From positions 496,001 through 560,000 of the forward strand of contig JAPDOI010000441.1 in NCBI GenBank assembly GCA_029168955.1: a stretch of 64,000 nt of DNA, written 5' to 3'. Shown piece by piece: positions 38,076-49,934 of the stretch. How positions within the stretch are numbered: the first letter of the stretch is position 1; the number at the start of each line of letters is the position of its first letter. This DNA is from Aplectana chamaeleonis. Taxonomy: Eukaryota > Nematoda > Chromadorea > Rhabditida > Cosmocercidae. A model generated the notes under the pieces. The model was not told where the DNA came from, did no database searches, and worked only from the letters and a program-made list of their open reading frames with translations. The position numbers were made by a program, and so were the translations under genes.

Positions 38076-38919
38076 CCCAGTGGAACAAGAAATCGTAGCG
38101 GATAGCCAAGGATACAATCCATAAAGGTAAGCAGAATTGACGCGAATGAAAACATGTAACAATTTTCTCGTGCTAAGCCTCCAAATCTTGTGTTTAGGGA
38201 TTCAATGTATCAGAACAATAACTCGTACTACGACCAGTTCGCAGCTGTTCTTATCTCAGCGACAGAAAAGGACGAATAACTGGGTGGGAAATTGTTCTCA
38301 CAGCTAGAGAACGTTGCACGCAAGGGAGAATGAGCTGGCGACGAAGCTCGACTACCGTCGAGAGTTGCTCTGTTTTACGCTCTCCAAATACGTGTTTTCT
38401 AACGATGTGTACGTTTTCACTGTTGTGTGATGCGATAGATCTGGCCTTCAGGGATTTTATGTTAAATCATTGAAATACGCACTAAAATATGCCTCCTACA
38501 TAAGTTATTTGTTTGTTGTTGTGTTTATTCGGAGATAAAGCCGTTGCCCAGTAAGACAGTTGCTATTGCAAGTTTTCTGAGATAAACATATAGGAAATCG
38601 ATGCTGTTACATAATTCATAGGCGAACTTCATTTATCTTCATTAGCTGCGTTTATGATCAATTTAGAATTTGGCTCCTAGACAGTATAAGGTAGCGGTTC
38701 CAAGGTATTCGAACTCGAAATGCATCGGTAGTCAAAAAAACTAATCATCGTATTTTTTATGCGCTGCTAGCACAAGGTTTTTCAACTATCCTCTTTTCCG
38801 TTGACGTACCATGGGGTTTTCCTCGCTACCTCTGCATAAGGTGAGATTTCGCTCGCTTCGCTCATGATTCCGCTTGCTTTGGCACATGGTTCTCATTCTA
38901 CCCCTCCCGCCTATCGTAA
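38076..38919. other. Stretch without gene
   Basis: Nothing recognised. Confidence 0.3.
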
Positions 38920-39180
38920 CGTTCCGCTTGCTTGGTATTAACCTCCGCTTGTTTAGCGTTAGCTTCTGCTTGCTTCGCGTTAGTTTCCATTCGCTTAGCG
39001 TTAGCTTCTGCTTGCTTTAGGTTAGCTTCCACTCGCTTAGTGTTAGCTTTTGCTTGCTTCCCGTTACCTTCCGCTCGCTCAGTGTTAGTTTCTACTTGCT
39101 TCGCGTTTGCTTCCACTCGCTTCGGTGAATGGTTCCACTCGTTCCCCTGCTTAACGTAAGGTTCTGCTTGCTTAGCGTGT
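38920..39180 (-). repeat. 21-bp tandem array with heptad-coding potential
   Basis: About twelve units of 21 bp (plus strand 'gcgttagcttctgcttgctt' and variants). On the minus strand the unit is seven codons, for example EANAKQA, giving an open frame of 70+ residues of Ala/Glu/Lys/Asn heptads as in a coiled coil. No ATG or flanking splice site was found that would make it a defined exon. Substitutions between units often preserve the heptad character. Confidence 0.85.
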
Positions 39181-39224
39181 TAGCTCCTGCTTGCTTCGCG
39201 TTCGGTACGGGGACAATTCGTTAC

Positions 39225-39265
39225 TAGCGGATTGCGTGTTAACAGCTTGTTTCAAAACTTCTGAG
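39225..39265 (-). CDS. Possible upstream exon of the large minus-strand gene
   Basis: Forty-one bases with acceptor ACAGCGATTGCAG and donor GTAACG, one open frame (SEVLKQAVNTQSA), ending in phase 1 as needed by the exon at 33922-34008. Against it, the segment and its 3' flank resemble, in reverse complement, a dispersed repeat at 34905-35060, so it may be repeat-derived or not an exon. Confidence 0.3.
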
Positions 39266-39863
39266 CTGCAATCGCTGTTCGAAATTTGGCTCCGAGAACG
39301 ACAGTAGGAAAGTCTGGAACGATAGTAGACTTGCTGCTGCTATGACAACTTGTTCCATCCTGCCGTTCTATTTTTGTTTGGAATATCGGACTGTACTTGT
39401 TCGTGTGGTAAGCGGTGTCTTTTCAGACCAACTTCGTGACGCACAAATAGGCCGAAGATCGAACAATTCTCAAATTTTTAGCCTACTCTTTCATGATAAC
39501 CTAATAATTTAATTTTGACTGATCCTATTTTTGATGGTCCCGCGAATCGCTTGAATGTTGGCGTTCCGCTTTCGGCCTCATCCAGACTGCCCAAATGGCG
39601 CCTTCCAAATTTCATTGCTTCACTTTTCTTTCAATCGTGCGCAGATTCACCTTTAAAGTTCTACCAGAGTTTCGCATGCCACTTCACGATAGATTTACGT
39701 TTAGGTCCAGCCACACCATCGTTTGCACTCTGTCTTTCTATGACTTTCCATCAAAGGGAAACTCTTAGCATAATCAAGCAACAGCCTGTCCAAAATTAGC
39801 ATAAGGAGGGTGCGATAGCATGATAACTAAAGCCTAGCTTGCTCGGATGAGTCCGTGCGGAGG
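39266..39863. other. Stretch without gene
   Basis: Nothing recognised. Confidence 0.3.
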
Positions 39864-39865
39864 AA

Positions 39866-40200
39866 GGCCCCGTCATTGTCGGCCGAAAACCGGCCGTCCT
39901 AATCCCACCCGTTCGATATGTATGAGGAACACGCGAAACGGAAAGAAATGAAGTGATAAAAATCATCTTCAACTGATAAAAGTCTACCTCGAATGATAAA
40001 AATCGCCCTATGGTCCGATAAAAATCGGCTTCAACTGATAAAAGCCGTCTCGAATGATAAAAATCCACCTGATACCACCTCGGACGGCCTACACAAGGTT
40101 GAATTTTATCAGTTGAGAATGATTTTTATCACTTCATCCCTTCCCTTCTGTGTTTCTCATACATATCGACTGGGTGGGACTAGGACGGCTGGTATTCGAC
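39866..40200. mobile_element. PIF/Harbinger-like MITE, second family copy
   Basis: Left end GGCCCCGTCATTGTCGGCCG. The interior 'gaagtgataaaaatcatcttcaactgataaaa' and the right half match the complete copy at 60179-60513. The right terminus is replaced by 'actctgagagttttggccgagg' as at 41740-41760. Confidence 0.65.
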
Positions 40201-41514
40201 CAACTACTCTGAGAGTTTTGGCCGAGGAATAGCCGCGAAATAGTCGGCAAACAGTTCTCGTGGCTAAATAGCCGTGAAATAGCCGCCAAATATGTGGTCT
40301 GCTTGTACCCACTTCAGTTTAGCTTAGTTGATTTATGTGCGGTCCATATGATGAATTTTTTTAAATTCCTAATGCTGCTGAGCCAAGCCCTACTCCGGAA
40401 TACTACGGGTAAAACGAGTTTCTTGATTACCCATTATCACTGCATCCCCTGGGGAGTATTCTTGTGGGCTTACAGGGCAAAGATCAACCATCGCAAAACG
40501 GTGCTTTATAGCCACATACGACGTATTGATTCAGCCGAAATAACTCTTCGATACATAATTTGATGGGGTTTTGAAGCATCATGGATCAATTCAAAAGCTC
40601 ATAAGCTCGGATAATAGCAGGATATCGGCGTATTTTATAGTAAGCACGCCTCATACATATTTCTCTTATTCTCTCCTCTGACTACCAGAATGTTTCTTTC
40701 CAGTAGAACATGGAGTTATCTGTCGAATTTGGCATGCCTATAGTGAAGATTCAAGCCAGGGTCAATACTATTGATGGTTTCACATTTAGTTCCCAGACAA
40801 GGCACGGACAATACGATTACTTCCGCTGCAAAACTAGTTAAAGGGAGCTACTCGAAAAAATGAAATGATTCATGCATGACAATTAAAATTTCTGCTGATA
40901 TCAAATGCCTGATAGCGTTAAGAGTCATTGTTCTCACTCCCATGGAAAGTTTTCACGGGCTACTTCGATTTCTGAAAGAGGTATCACTCATTTTCTCATT
41001 GAACCCTGAGTGCCCCCCTCCCCCCCCCAATTAGTTTTGCACCTTACTTCCTACATTTTATCATGCTCACATCTGTTTACATCTGATCAAAACCGTAGGC
41101 TATCGAACGAGATCTGCAGGCCACGAGCAGCGACTAAACACGGAAATGAGAAAATTCACAATCTATTTGGTCTTTTCCGTTTCCGATTCCCGTTTCCGGC
41201 GTTTTGACCATTTTTCTTCCGTTTCCAAAAATTTATGGAAAAGATTTTTGCATAGCCCTTGCCTTGATGGATATAAGCCCTGTGTTGCGGTTCAACCAGA
41301 AATGTCTTATGATATTTGGCTTTATTCGTGAGTTTGGGAAACAGACGCAAAGAGACCTCAATATTGCCTTTGGACGTTTTCTTACGGAACACATGACAAT
41401 AGTTATGATTGACGGTATCGTTGTCTGTAACTGTGAATAAAATTAAAACCGGCAATAGAAGTTCGCCGCCTCATTTCCAGATTGGTGGCCGCGTGAAGAG
41501 CACCAGTTGCCGGG
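40201..41514. other. Stretch without gene
   Basis: Contains 'aatagccg(c/t)gaaatagcc' repetitions at 40220-40300 and a poly-C run near 41015-41032. No supported exon. Confidence 0.4.
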
Positions 41515-41760
41515 AATTAGCCGAGGAATAGCCCACCAGGCTCCGCAGCGGCTCCTGGTGGGCTATTTCTCGGTTATTTCGCAGCTACTTCGCGGACAAC
41601 ATGGTCGCGGCCGAGCACTGGCCGCAAAATAGCCGAGAAATAACCGAGAAATATCAGTGAAATAGCCGAGAAATAGCCCACCAGGAGCCGCTGCGGAGCT
41701 TGGTGGGATATTTCCCGGCTATATCTCGGCCAAAACTCTCAGAGTATGACGAGGGCCTAA
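41515..41760. repeat. Fold-back repeat with GC-rich arms
   Basis: 'gaatagcccaccagg' ... 'cagcggctcctggtgggctatttctcgg' pairs with the block at about 41655-41730. The right edge ends TATGACGAGGGCC, like the PIF/Harbinger-like termini. Confidence 0.75.
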
Positions 41761-42576
41761 GCAGCGGAGCGGTCTATCATGGCAAAATATAACAGAGACA
41801 AGGAGATTTTGACATGATAGGCCCGATAAGCTTTGCTTCGACCCGCTCAAAATGAGGGAGCTAGGCTATATGAGTATCGAGAGATGGCGTAACACGTTGA
41901 TCACTATTCGAGGGATGCTATGGCGGCGATCAACGATGAAAGTGTGAAGCAGGCCTAACCGATCACCTCACAGAAAAAAATAAAAAATAAGCTCAGCAAT
42001 AAGGCTCACTACAAAAAGCTGCCTGCAAGAAGCAAAGCATTTTACCCTGTCGTACCGTAGAATGCTTAAGATTTTTTGACGGCGAAACAACATATCTGAG
42101 GTAATGCTTGGTGAAGCACTATGAATACCCGTGCAGTACATAGAATCGAACCCAAAGTTACGCCGCAACAAGCAATTGGTATCGCGTAGGCTGCTTAACC
42201 TTATGTATACAGGTCAGATGCTCTCTGCACCACTGCTAAAATTCGTAAGCGGGTATGTGATAGTGGACAGGAGCTCATAGGAAGGAGATAGTGCAACGAG
42301 AATCAAGACGCGATAGAACGATTTTCCTTTGATTTTATTCATCCAGAGCTCGAGACACACGTGGTGTCGGGAAGAAAGCCATAAGCGTCTTTCAGATGAT
42401 ATACAGCCATTTCCCAAAACGTTAGTCTGTTAGATGGCCCCGAGGTGGACGAGCCGCGCGATTGAAGCAGGTCACTCCTGAGTTTTCCTAGGCTCCCTGA
42501 CCACTTTTTGAGATTGTTATACGATATTTCATAGTCTGTCTCACTGAATACTAGATGAAGCATTCTGAACATTAAC
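41761..42576. other. Stretch without supported gene
   Basis: 41761-41910 resembles 6895-7080. An open minus-strand frame at 42339-42599 has coding-like texture but no splice or homology support. Confidence 0.35.
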
Positions 42577-43003
42577 TCATTCACGACCACGTGTCCCACC
42601 GGTGGGACACGCGTTGATTAACACTTCGGACCGCGTGTGCCACCAGTGAGACACGCTTTTCGAGGATCGATTTCTCTGCCACAAGGACGAATTTCCAAAC
42701 TTTCTCATGTTCAATGTATTAACCTATCCTAGACTTGACTACTGAAGTCGTGATCCGTCAGCAGCTTCCGTTTAGTTCAATGTTCAAACTTTTGAAAAAA
42801 AACAGCTTCGGCTGTTTAGCCACAAAAAAAACTTTACAAAAACAATTTTTGAGCGCATATTCGGTTCTTTTTTCTTCTGCTGCCATTTCTTAGCTTTATC
42901 AGCAGATAGTCTAAGTTGACACGGGATACGGTAACGCAATATTGCACGTGGTCCAAAAGTACAGTCACCTGAAATTAGGCGCGGTCGTGAATGGAGGTGA
43001 AGA
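42577..43003. mobile_element. TIR element related to G
   Basis: Ends CATTCACGACCACG and CGCGGTCGTGAATG are inverted. Near the left end is a palindrome GTGTCCCACCGGTGGGACAC and a 'ttaacacttcggaccgcgtg' word shared with 26849-27101. Confidence 0.6.
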
Positions 43004-45565
43004 AAAGTTCGCGCGCAGACCAGGAAAACTCACTTGATCGGACTGAAATGTGCGGCGCGCTCGCCCGCGCCGTTCAACTCGATTTATTTTAAGGAAGACA
43101 GGTTGTAGCTAAGTAGGCATTATTGAAACTCACGTGGCAACGTCCCTGTTCCGCTATCGAATGATGAAGCTTTGGAATAAGGGAAATGTGAGTGCTTGAT
43201 AGAATTTGGGACGAGACGCTCATTTTGATTAGCATCTGTAGAATAGCGTCGTTTGTCGGCGGCTAAAGTAAATCATTGCTTCGCTGAATTTTACGCTAGC
43301 AGCTAGTAGATATTATCATAGAAAAGCATTCGTCCCGACCTTTAGGCATAGTCCTTTTCCCGCGCAGTTGCCTCTGCCCGGGGAATGTCTCTCGAAGCCG
43401 TGTTCTCTTTGGTCCGAATCTGAACAAAATGTACAACCGATCACATTCCCGTCATGAAGAACCCATGGGACTCTTGCCCAGTGAGCTCAATTCGAAAATA
43501 TGAAGAAACCTAAATTCAAATGGTGCACGATAATTTGGAATTCTTCGAAACGCATTGAATCCTTACTGAAAAATGTCGGACGTTTCAAGTGACCACTGCA
43601 CAATCTAGGGTAACCGTGTAATGAACAACATCCACCGCAATGAGCAACGGGGAAAATGTGGCGCAATTGAGAGATTTGGCAACAAGTGCGCCTTCAGTCC
43701 ATAGCTGGCCTCGATGTGTCCCGCTCTCAGGCCTTTGAAATCAAAAGTGTTTTTGCAGATTCTGAATGGGAACCGAATTTTAGGAAGGTGTCCGCCCTTC
43801 TTTTAGTAATCACAAGACAACGAAAATGTACTGCCCAATGTTATCGCAGGCGATCCCAATATTTTTTTAGAATGGATACGATATTTAGTATGACAACTCA
43901 GTTTTTTTGGATTCTATCGAAATATTTGCACACAGCCGCTTTAATCGTCGCTTGGGGATTTTTTCAAATTTCAAAACAAACATCTCGAGGCAACTTATTG
44001 TGGAATGACGCGTTTGTTGCCGATTTCACCCCTTTTTCCGAACTTCGCAACGGCATTGTACAGGCTCTAAACGGCGAAATTCACTTGGTTCCAACGCGTG
44101 CTGGTGCGGAACGGAGATTAGAGACAGTGAGAGAGCGTAGGGCAGACGGAGGCCGAGGCGTCGCGAGCGCCGCTCACGTTTCGAGTGATGTGAGTTACAA
44201 CGTTTCATAGAGGGTATGTAATACTATAGTGCGATGCATACTTATAGGTCCACATTTATTTTCGCATCCAGTGGATAAGGTTTTGAACTTCTCACGGCGG
44301 TCGCGTCACCAATGGATTCAGAAGTGCTGAACACCCTAGAGGCAAGATTTCAAGAGATTCAGTTTTTTTGGACAAAAATTTATGTCTTGAAGGAAAACTT
44401 AATACTCAAGCGGTGCAAAAGTATGAATGCACCCCATTCCTTCGTCGATCAAGGAATTTTCTCGCACCATGTTGAGCTTAAATATGTCACTCAGAAACAT
44501 GAGGGCATATTTGTCACTGTGTGGTATAACCTTGACGGGTTTGAAGCGTTCAGCTGCTGAGCAGCATCAGGTACCCGAGGCACATGCTTTTGACGAAAAT
44601 TCTCTCCGAAAAATGCAATATCTTGCATTGATATGCACTTGAATAAACCTGCGGCGTACAATAGGATAAGTGAAGCTGGTCGGTCAAGAAAGCTTCCGAG
44701 GCGCGAGGAGAAGCTCGTCACGCATGAAACTTTAAATAATTCGCTGCCCACCAAGGATTTATGACGACGTTTGAATCCAACAGTTTACGAAAAGATGGTA
44801 TTGCTGTCTTTAATACGCTTCAAACATAGCATCTGTAAATTTGTCGATCCTCAGTCCAGGGAGTTGGGAGAGGAACTGCGCCTGCAGTCTAGCTGATGTT
44901 TTTTATCAAACATGGCACATTCAGAATATCTGAGACGACAGAACTCTTTATTGGCAAGATTTGCTGGAAGAAACCTGTCCACACGGTAAAGCCTTGGATA
45001 TTGGAATGTGCTACCTAAGAGGCTTCACATGGTCACGTATGACCTGTATTAGAATTCTTTCCATATGTCTTGAACAGCCAGGATTATCAGAAGGTGCTCC
45101 ATGATCACCTTGTACCATATATCAGAACACAAAAACGGCAAGCTTTTGATTTTTCTAGACGACTACGAACTAAATCTCGCATTATGGGCAACTTACAGAT
45201 GCCTAGAGGCTCACATCGTTAACATTTAAAATGACTCGCTTGACATCTTGCCTAAACTTATTTGAGGACCAAAAGGAGAACCCCTTAACGGAATCTGCAG
45301 ATGCGACACCACTAATTTTTGAATTTTTGATTTAATGTGTGTCATTCTGAATGTGCTGGCCGGTGTTGTCCCAACACTGCTGTTACTAAAGAGCAAAAAA
45401 AAATCGAACTTGTTAGATAAACCTGTTAATGAATAAAAATAAGATAAGAAGTTATATAAATGTGAAATATACATTGAAAAATAGCAGTTTACAGCAAAGG
45501 TATTAGTTTCATATGTTTAACTACACTATATTGTGTTTTAAGCGTGTGTTCGGTTATCCAAATAA
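43004..45565. other. Long stretch without supported gene
   Basis: I found no exon with paired splice sites. The 174-codon open frame at 43686-44210 lacks homology-like features; its 3' end overlaps a GC-rich segment ('gagacagtgagagagcg') reminiscent of the module at 640-780. Confidence 0.35.
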
Positions 45566-45569
45566 TTAA

Positions 45570-46027
45570 AGGCATCGTTCGCGCTGAAAATCAATTTGGA
45601 TTTTTCAGGCTCAATTTCATGATTGAGCCAGGTACACCACACTGGTAAACTTTGGCGCGTTAAAAACGTTGGGCAATGAGGTTGGAAGGCGTCAAAGATG
45701 AAGATTCGCCACCAATTCCCACCAGTCATCTAACACTTTTTCCAAGAATGTTGGTGCGACCGTAAGACAACATGAAAAATAGTTACGGCACGAACTCCAC
45801 ATGCAGAAAAACTCCGAAAATGACAGTGACGAGGCCTCCAAAAGCAGAAAAACCTCAAAAAGGCTTTTGGCGCGGAATTCAAACTCGTATTTACAATAAG
45901 TTTCGATTGACTTTTCTTCACAAATAAAGGTTTTTCATGGGCCCTTCGACATTTTCGTTCACTAGAAAGGCCAAGCTACACAAAAACATGAAAAAATAAT
46001 ATACGGTTTTCTGCGCGTAAGATGCCT
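45570..46027. mobile_element. TTAA-group element, family L copy 1
   Basis: TTAA|AGGCATCGTTCGCGCTGAAA ... TTCTGCGCGTAAGATGCCT|ATAA. The interior holds short tandem units 'gcagaaaaactccgaaaatgacagt'-like. The copy at 61092-61580 is closely similar along the whole length. Confidence 0.8.
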
Positions 46028-46653
46028 ATAAGCTCCTAACAACTTTCTTCACTAAAGAGGCTCGGGGTAGTTAGAGATATGAATTGTCTGAAGTTAGAGC
46101 CGGAACAATTCACATCTAAATAATAATCCAGCGTTGTTTACCAATTACACCTCGAACAAAATAACAGTAATGTGAATAAAACATATTAGTTAAACATATT
46201 CAGGAAAACAATAATATTTATGAATGATACAATGTAGAATGATATTTTTACAATAAAGGACTAATACTGTTAACTATTTACTCCTTTGCGATTTCTCGGT
46301 GATCAAACTCTCAGCATGCCAAAAAGGATTTTTAATGTTCTTATAAATAAAGGAAGTGAGACTTACGATTAGTACGGGACTTGCTCTGCTTCTCGTAAAA
46401 GTTCGACTTAAGGTTTTTTTGAACGAGTGGACCTATAAAACTACTTTTTTCCGAGAATTTTCTTCCAAAAAATTAATACTTTTTACTGGAAGAAGTAAAT
46501 CTCTGGAAATCGTGGCTATTACAGTTTTCAGCGCTCCCATATCCATTGATCATGTTTCCGTATTGCGACGTTCAAAGCATTATGTAGTTCAAGTGAAAAT
46601 GAGGGCGGAGCTATGTTTAATTTTGCACCGCACTGTAGCTCCATATTTAATCA
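46028..46653. other. Stretch with a lone Tc1-type end
   Basis: At 46610-46637 the sequence AATTTTGCACCGCACTG|TA is a Tc1-type right terminus similar to, but distinct from, the ends of 14638-16063. No left partner was found. Confidence 0.4.
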
Positions 46654-47165
46654 AGGCAGTGCTCACGATACTTTGAAATTTTGAGATCATTCGCTAAATC
46701 GATTACTTGGTCCCCGAGAAGAACGAAAACTATTAAGAAATTGAGAAAATTGAGAAAACCACACCAGAAAAACGCGAAAACCTGCACTCCCACAGGGCCC
46801 CTACTCTCAGGGGAACTGTTTGTTGAGACTTTAGGACGAGGAAATTCTTTGTGTACTCGTCCTCTGAACTTCTCAATTATCTGTCGCTCCATTCCTTCCT
46901 CTAGCTTTAGCTATGTATATATTACTGTTTTGCATACAATTTCACTCCGTCTTCGTTTGACCCAATCATTCACCGGTCTCAACCGCCAAGAAGCCGTTCA
47001 CCTTCCCGGACGATTTTTCCAAGCCAGAAAATTCTTACACTGGAATGACGCATTTTAGGACGTTTTTCGCCGTTTCCTCGTAACTGTAGTAACACTTGGT
47101 AACGAACGCATTGTTTTGAGCGAAAAACTCTCACACCCAAATAATCGTGGACATTTTTTTCAAGG
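46654..47165. mobile_element. Non-autonomous TTAA element, family M copy 2
   Basis: Left end TCAAGGCAGTGCTCACGATA; the interior matches 35593-36080 over most of its length ('aaatcgattacttggtc', 'actgtttgttg', 'gtaacacttggtaac'). The right end is decayed. Confidence 0.75.
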
Positions 47166-47258
47166 CTGCGATTGCAAGGGGCATATTTACGAGATTTATC
47201 GCATATGTAAGAGTGGAGGGTTTTGTTGGTACCTAGAGTACTCTATGGAGCCACAGTA

Positions 47259-48563
47259 TCCACAGGTTGTTCAATAGGTTTTGTCGTTCGATAAGAGAGC
47301 CCAAATTTACTACATTTTTCTATTGTACTAGCCCAAATTTTTCTTGTTTTGTTGGTACACTCTTCTTATGAACGTAAGTGAAGTTTCACTTCAATCTGTC
47401 AATTCCTTCTTTTATTTACAAGCCATTTATTGTCGCCATGTCACAGCGATGGAAAAAATTGAGTATTGTGCAGTGATAAAATTCTTATTTTTGGAAGGTG
47501 TAGCACCAAAAGAAATTCACGAACGAATGTGAAAAGTGTATAATGATTATTCACCTACAATTAGAACAGTAGAAAGATGGGTTGCTGATTTTAAACGTCG
47601 TCGTACAAGCCTTGAAGACGATCCACGAGAAGGACGTCCAAAAAGGGCGTCAACACCAGAAATCATAGCCAAAATACAGGATACAGGATATGGTTTTGGA
47701 AGATCGTCGATTGACTGAGAGAGATTTAGCAGATGCTATACACATCTCATTAGGCAATGTGAGCCATATTTTAGGTGAACTTTTGGGTTTTAGAAAGCTG
47801 TGTGCACAATGGGTGCCGCATTGGCTAACAATGGACCAAAAACACATTCGAATGAGACTGTCTCAGCAACATTGGGAGCGTTCAAAAAAGGATAAAGTGG
47901 ATTTTGTGGACTTGGGTCTATCACCATGATCCTGAATCAAAACAAGAGGCTAAAGAGTGGTGTGAACCTGGTTGTTGGACTTCTAAACGAGTTCGTGTCC
48001 GAAAATCGGCCAAGAAGGTCATGGCATGAGTTTTTTGGGATGCGAAAGGAATTTTGTTTGTGGATTACTCGCAATCTGGTAAAATAATTAATTCTGGATA
48101 TGCAGTCTTTTCCTCTGACTTCTGGGCAACCTTGTGGACCAGTTGAAGGAAAAAATCGTGAAAAAAGACCCGGTTTGCAGAAATCAAAAAAATCCTTTTT
48201 TATCAGGAGAATGCACGGTGTCACAAGAGCATTTTGACAATGGCTGAAATCCATGAATTAAAGCTCGCATTGTTGAAGCATCCACCGTATTCACCAGATT
48301 TGGCCCCCAGCTACAATTTGTTTCAAGAACTCAAAAAATTTATGCGTGGCAAGTGTTTTTCATCAAATAAAGAGGTTATAACGGCTGTTGAAGCGTATTT
48401 TGCAGACCTTCCGGATTCCCACTTCAGGGATGGGATCAACAGAAAGGAGGATCGTTGAAGCAAGTGTATTAATGTTCAGGAAGATTATACTGAATAATAA
48501 AGTACTTTGAACGCGAAACTTGTGTTTTTCTTATCGAACGCCAAAACGTATTGAACAACCTGG
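47259..48563 (+). mobile_element. Mariner element, dead
   Basis: Inverted ends around AGGTTGTTCAATA and the complement TATTGAACAACCTGG; a TA follows the right end. The size of about 1.3 kb is normal for mariner. The interior is the transposase pseudogene described separately. Confidence 0.9.
47449..48458 (+). pseudogene. Mariner transposase pseudogene
   Basis: Reading frames give, in order, MEKIEYCAVIKFLFLEGVAP, RTVERWVADFKRRRTSLEDD, DLADAIHISLGNVSHILGEL, WVPHWLTMDQK and HPPYSPDLAPSY, which are the helix-turn-helix, linker and YSPDL blocks of mariner DD34D transposases. A stop falls after ERM (about 47530). The frame shifts near 47690, 47930, 48190 and 48470. The stretch with the first catalytic Asp is missing, the second reads YQEN instead of a QDN-type motif, and the third Asp is replaced by Tyr. 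It cannot be active. Confidence 0.9.
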
Positions 48564-49536
48564 TATACCTCGGCTTCGGTCCTCATTCTCATAGTATTAT
48601 GAGGTTAAGGCGGCAGATTAAGATATTTCAATGGCATTGTATCCTTTGAGACACCGTAATCATTCAATTATTTGAAACCGAGCCTCATACACTCCTTTCC
48701 GTAGATATACGAACGCCCCCAAAAATTGCAGTTTCTGAAACTTGTAGCCATTTTAGGGTCACGAAAAAGTCTCCGGTGTTTTCCTCGACCCGGAAAACCG
48801 CAGTTTGATCATAGTTAGCTTTTTTGCAAGAAAAATTATCCGCTTATACGAGGCTTGAACTGATTTTGGACCTTTCCATAAATACATGAACACTTGGAGA
48901 AACATTTGTTTTTCGAAAGACCCCTCAATGGAGATTGTCATTTCGTGATATTGATAAACCCGCTGAAAATGTGAACCAGTCGAACTACTTGCATCGCTCT
49001 ACCTCGAGAGGAACAGTACCTAGCCAAGGGTCTTTACGTTGACAAAAAAAAGAGTGCGGCAGTTTGCTAGTCAATTAGAACAGCTCGTTGCATACATTTC
49101 AACATTTCTGCGGAAGACTGATTTTTGTAGGAGATTGGAACAAGGTTTTCTTTTTTTGGGTGCACTTGATTAAATCACTTCAGAACGCGACAAATGATTC
49201 CGATTCATCCTTATGGATGAGGAAAGTAACAATCTGAATGAGGCCAGCAGCAAACATCACTGTTGGAGTGACTTTAGGGAGGAACGAATCCTTTTTGGTA
49301 GGAGGACTTTTAGGACGAGAACACAATTTTCAGGCCAGCATAGCATCGTGGCGGTGCTTCTGCGAGTAGTAGAATGGGCTTCGCGGAGTCTTGGGAGGCC
49401 ATCCTGCACCGTTTCTCTGCAGTTGGGGACTGCAGTGACGTTGGTATTCCCGGCACAGCTTGAGGGTAGTACGTCGGCACAATAAGGTTAGTACTCTGGC
49501 ACAAAGGGAACAGCAGCACCTCCGCTGTAGCTACTG
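48564..49536. other. Stretch without called gene
   Basis: At 49310-49536, just downstream of the stop of the candidate gene at 49537, a minus-strand frame reads YCADVLPSSCAGNTNVTAVP with one internal stop; it may be a decayed further exon. Confidence 0.35.
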
Positions 49537-49896
49537 CTAACAACAGGAGCTCCTGCCAACTATCAGGAGCTCTTGTTGCTTGTGCTGGCAAACAACCCCT
49601 TTGTTCACCCTGGCACGCTTGATGTCGGCAGCCACCTCTCCTAGGGTCTGCTGACAATCTCCTCCATTGATTTGTCTGATACGAATGAACATTGCAGCAT
49701 TCTCTTGTACGACGGCAGCGGGTATATAAGGCAGCCAGTCTAACTGAGAATAAGTTGGCCGTTTTTTGACTTCTTGTTGTGATCTCGTTTTGCCGTCTCA
49801 GTTTTCCGTCATTTTTTATACTAATGGTATGGCACTCAGAAGGTGATGGAAGCCCAAATCGTTTCGTGGTTGATTGAATGTCCGATCCCTCCCCAT
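49537..49896 (-). CDS. Candidate 2-exon gene or gene fragment, unknown
   Basis: Exon 49822-49896 begins with ATG and reads MGRDRTFNQPRNDLGFHHLL then SAIPL. Donor GTATAA; an intron of 78 bp; acceptor CTTATTCTCAG; then exon 49537-49743, in phase, reading LDWLPYIPAAVVQENAAMFI, RIRQINGGDCQQTLGEVAAD and on to a TAG. The total is 93 residues. The texture is convincingly protein-like, but the function is unknown. The ATG may be internal if the gene continues from 49935-50563 upstream. Confidence 0.45.
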
Positions 49897-49934
49897 CGGA
49901 CGTCGACGGGTCCAAACCTTGAGCGGTATGTATT

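Noticed and set aside
43686..44210. Plus-strand open frame of 174 codons
   Set aside because: No recognisable motif, no flanking splice sites in phase, and its end lies in a dispersed GC-rich block.
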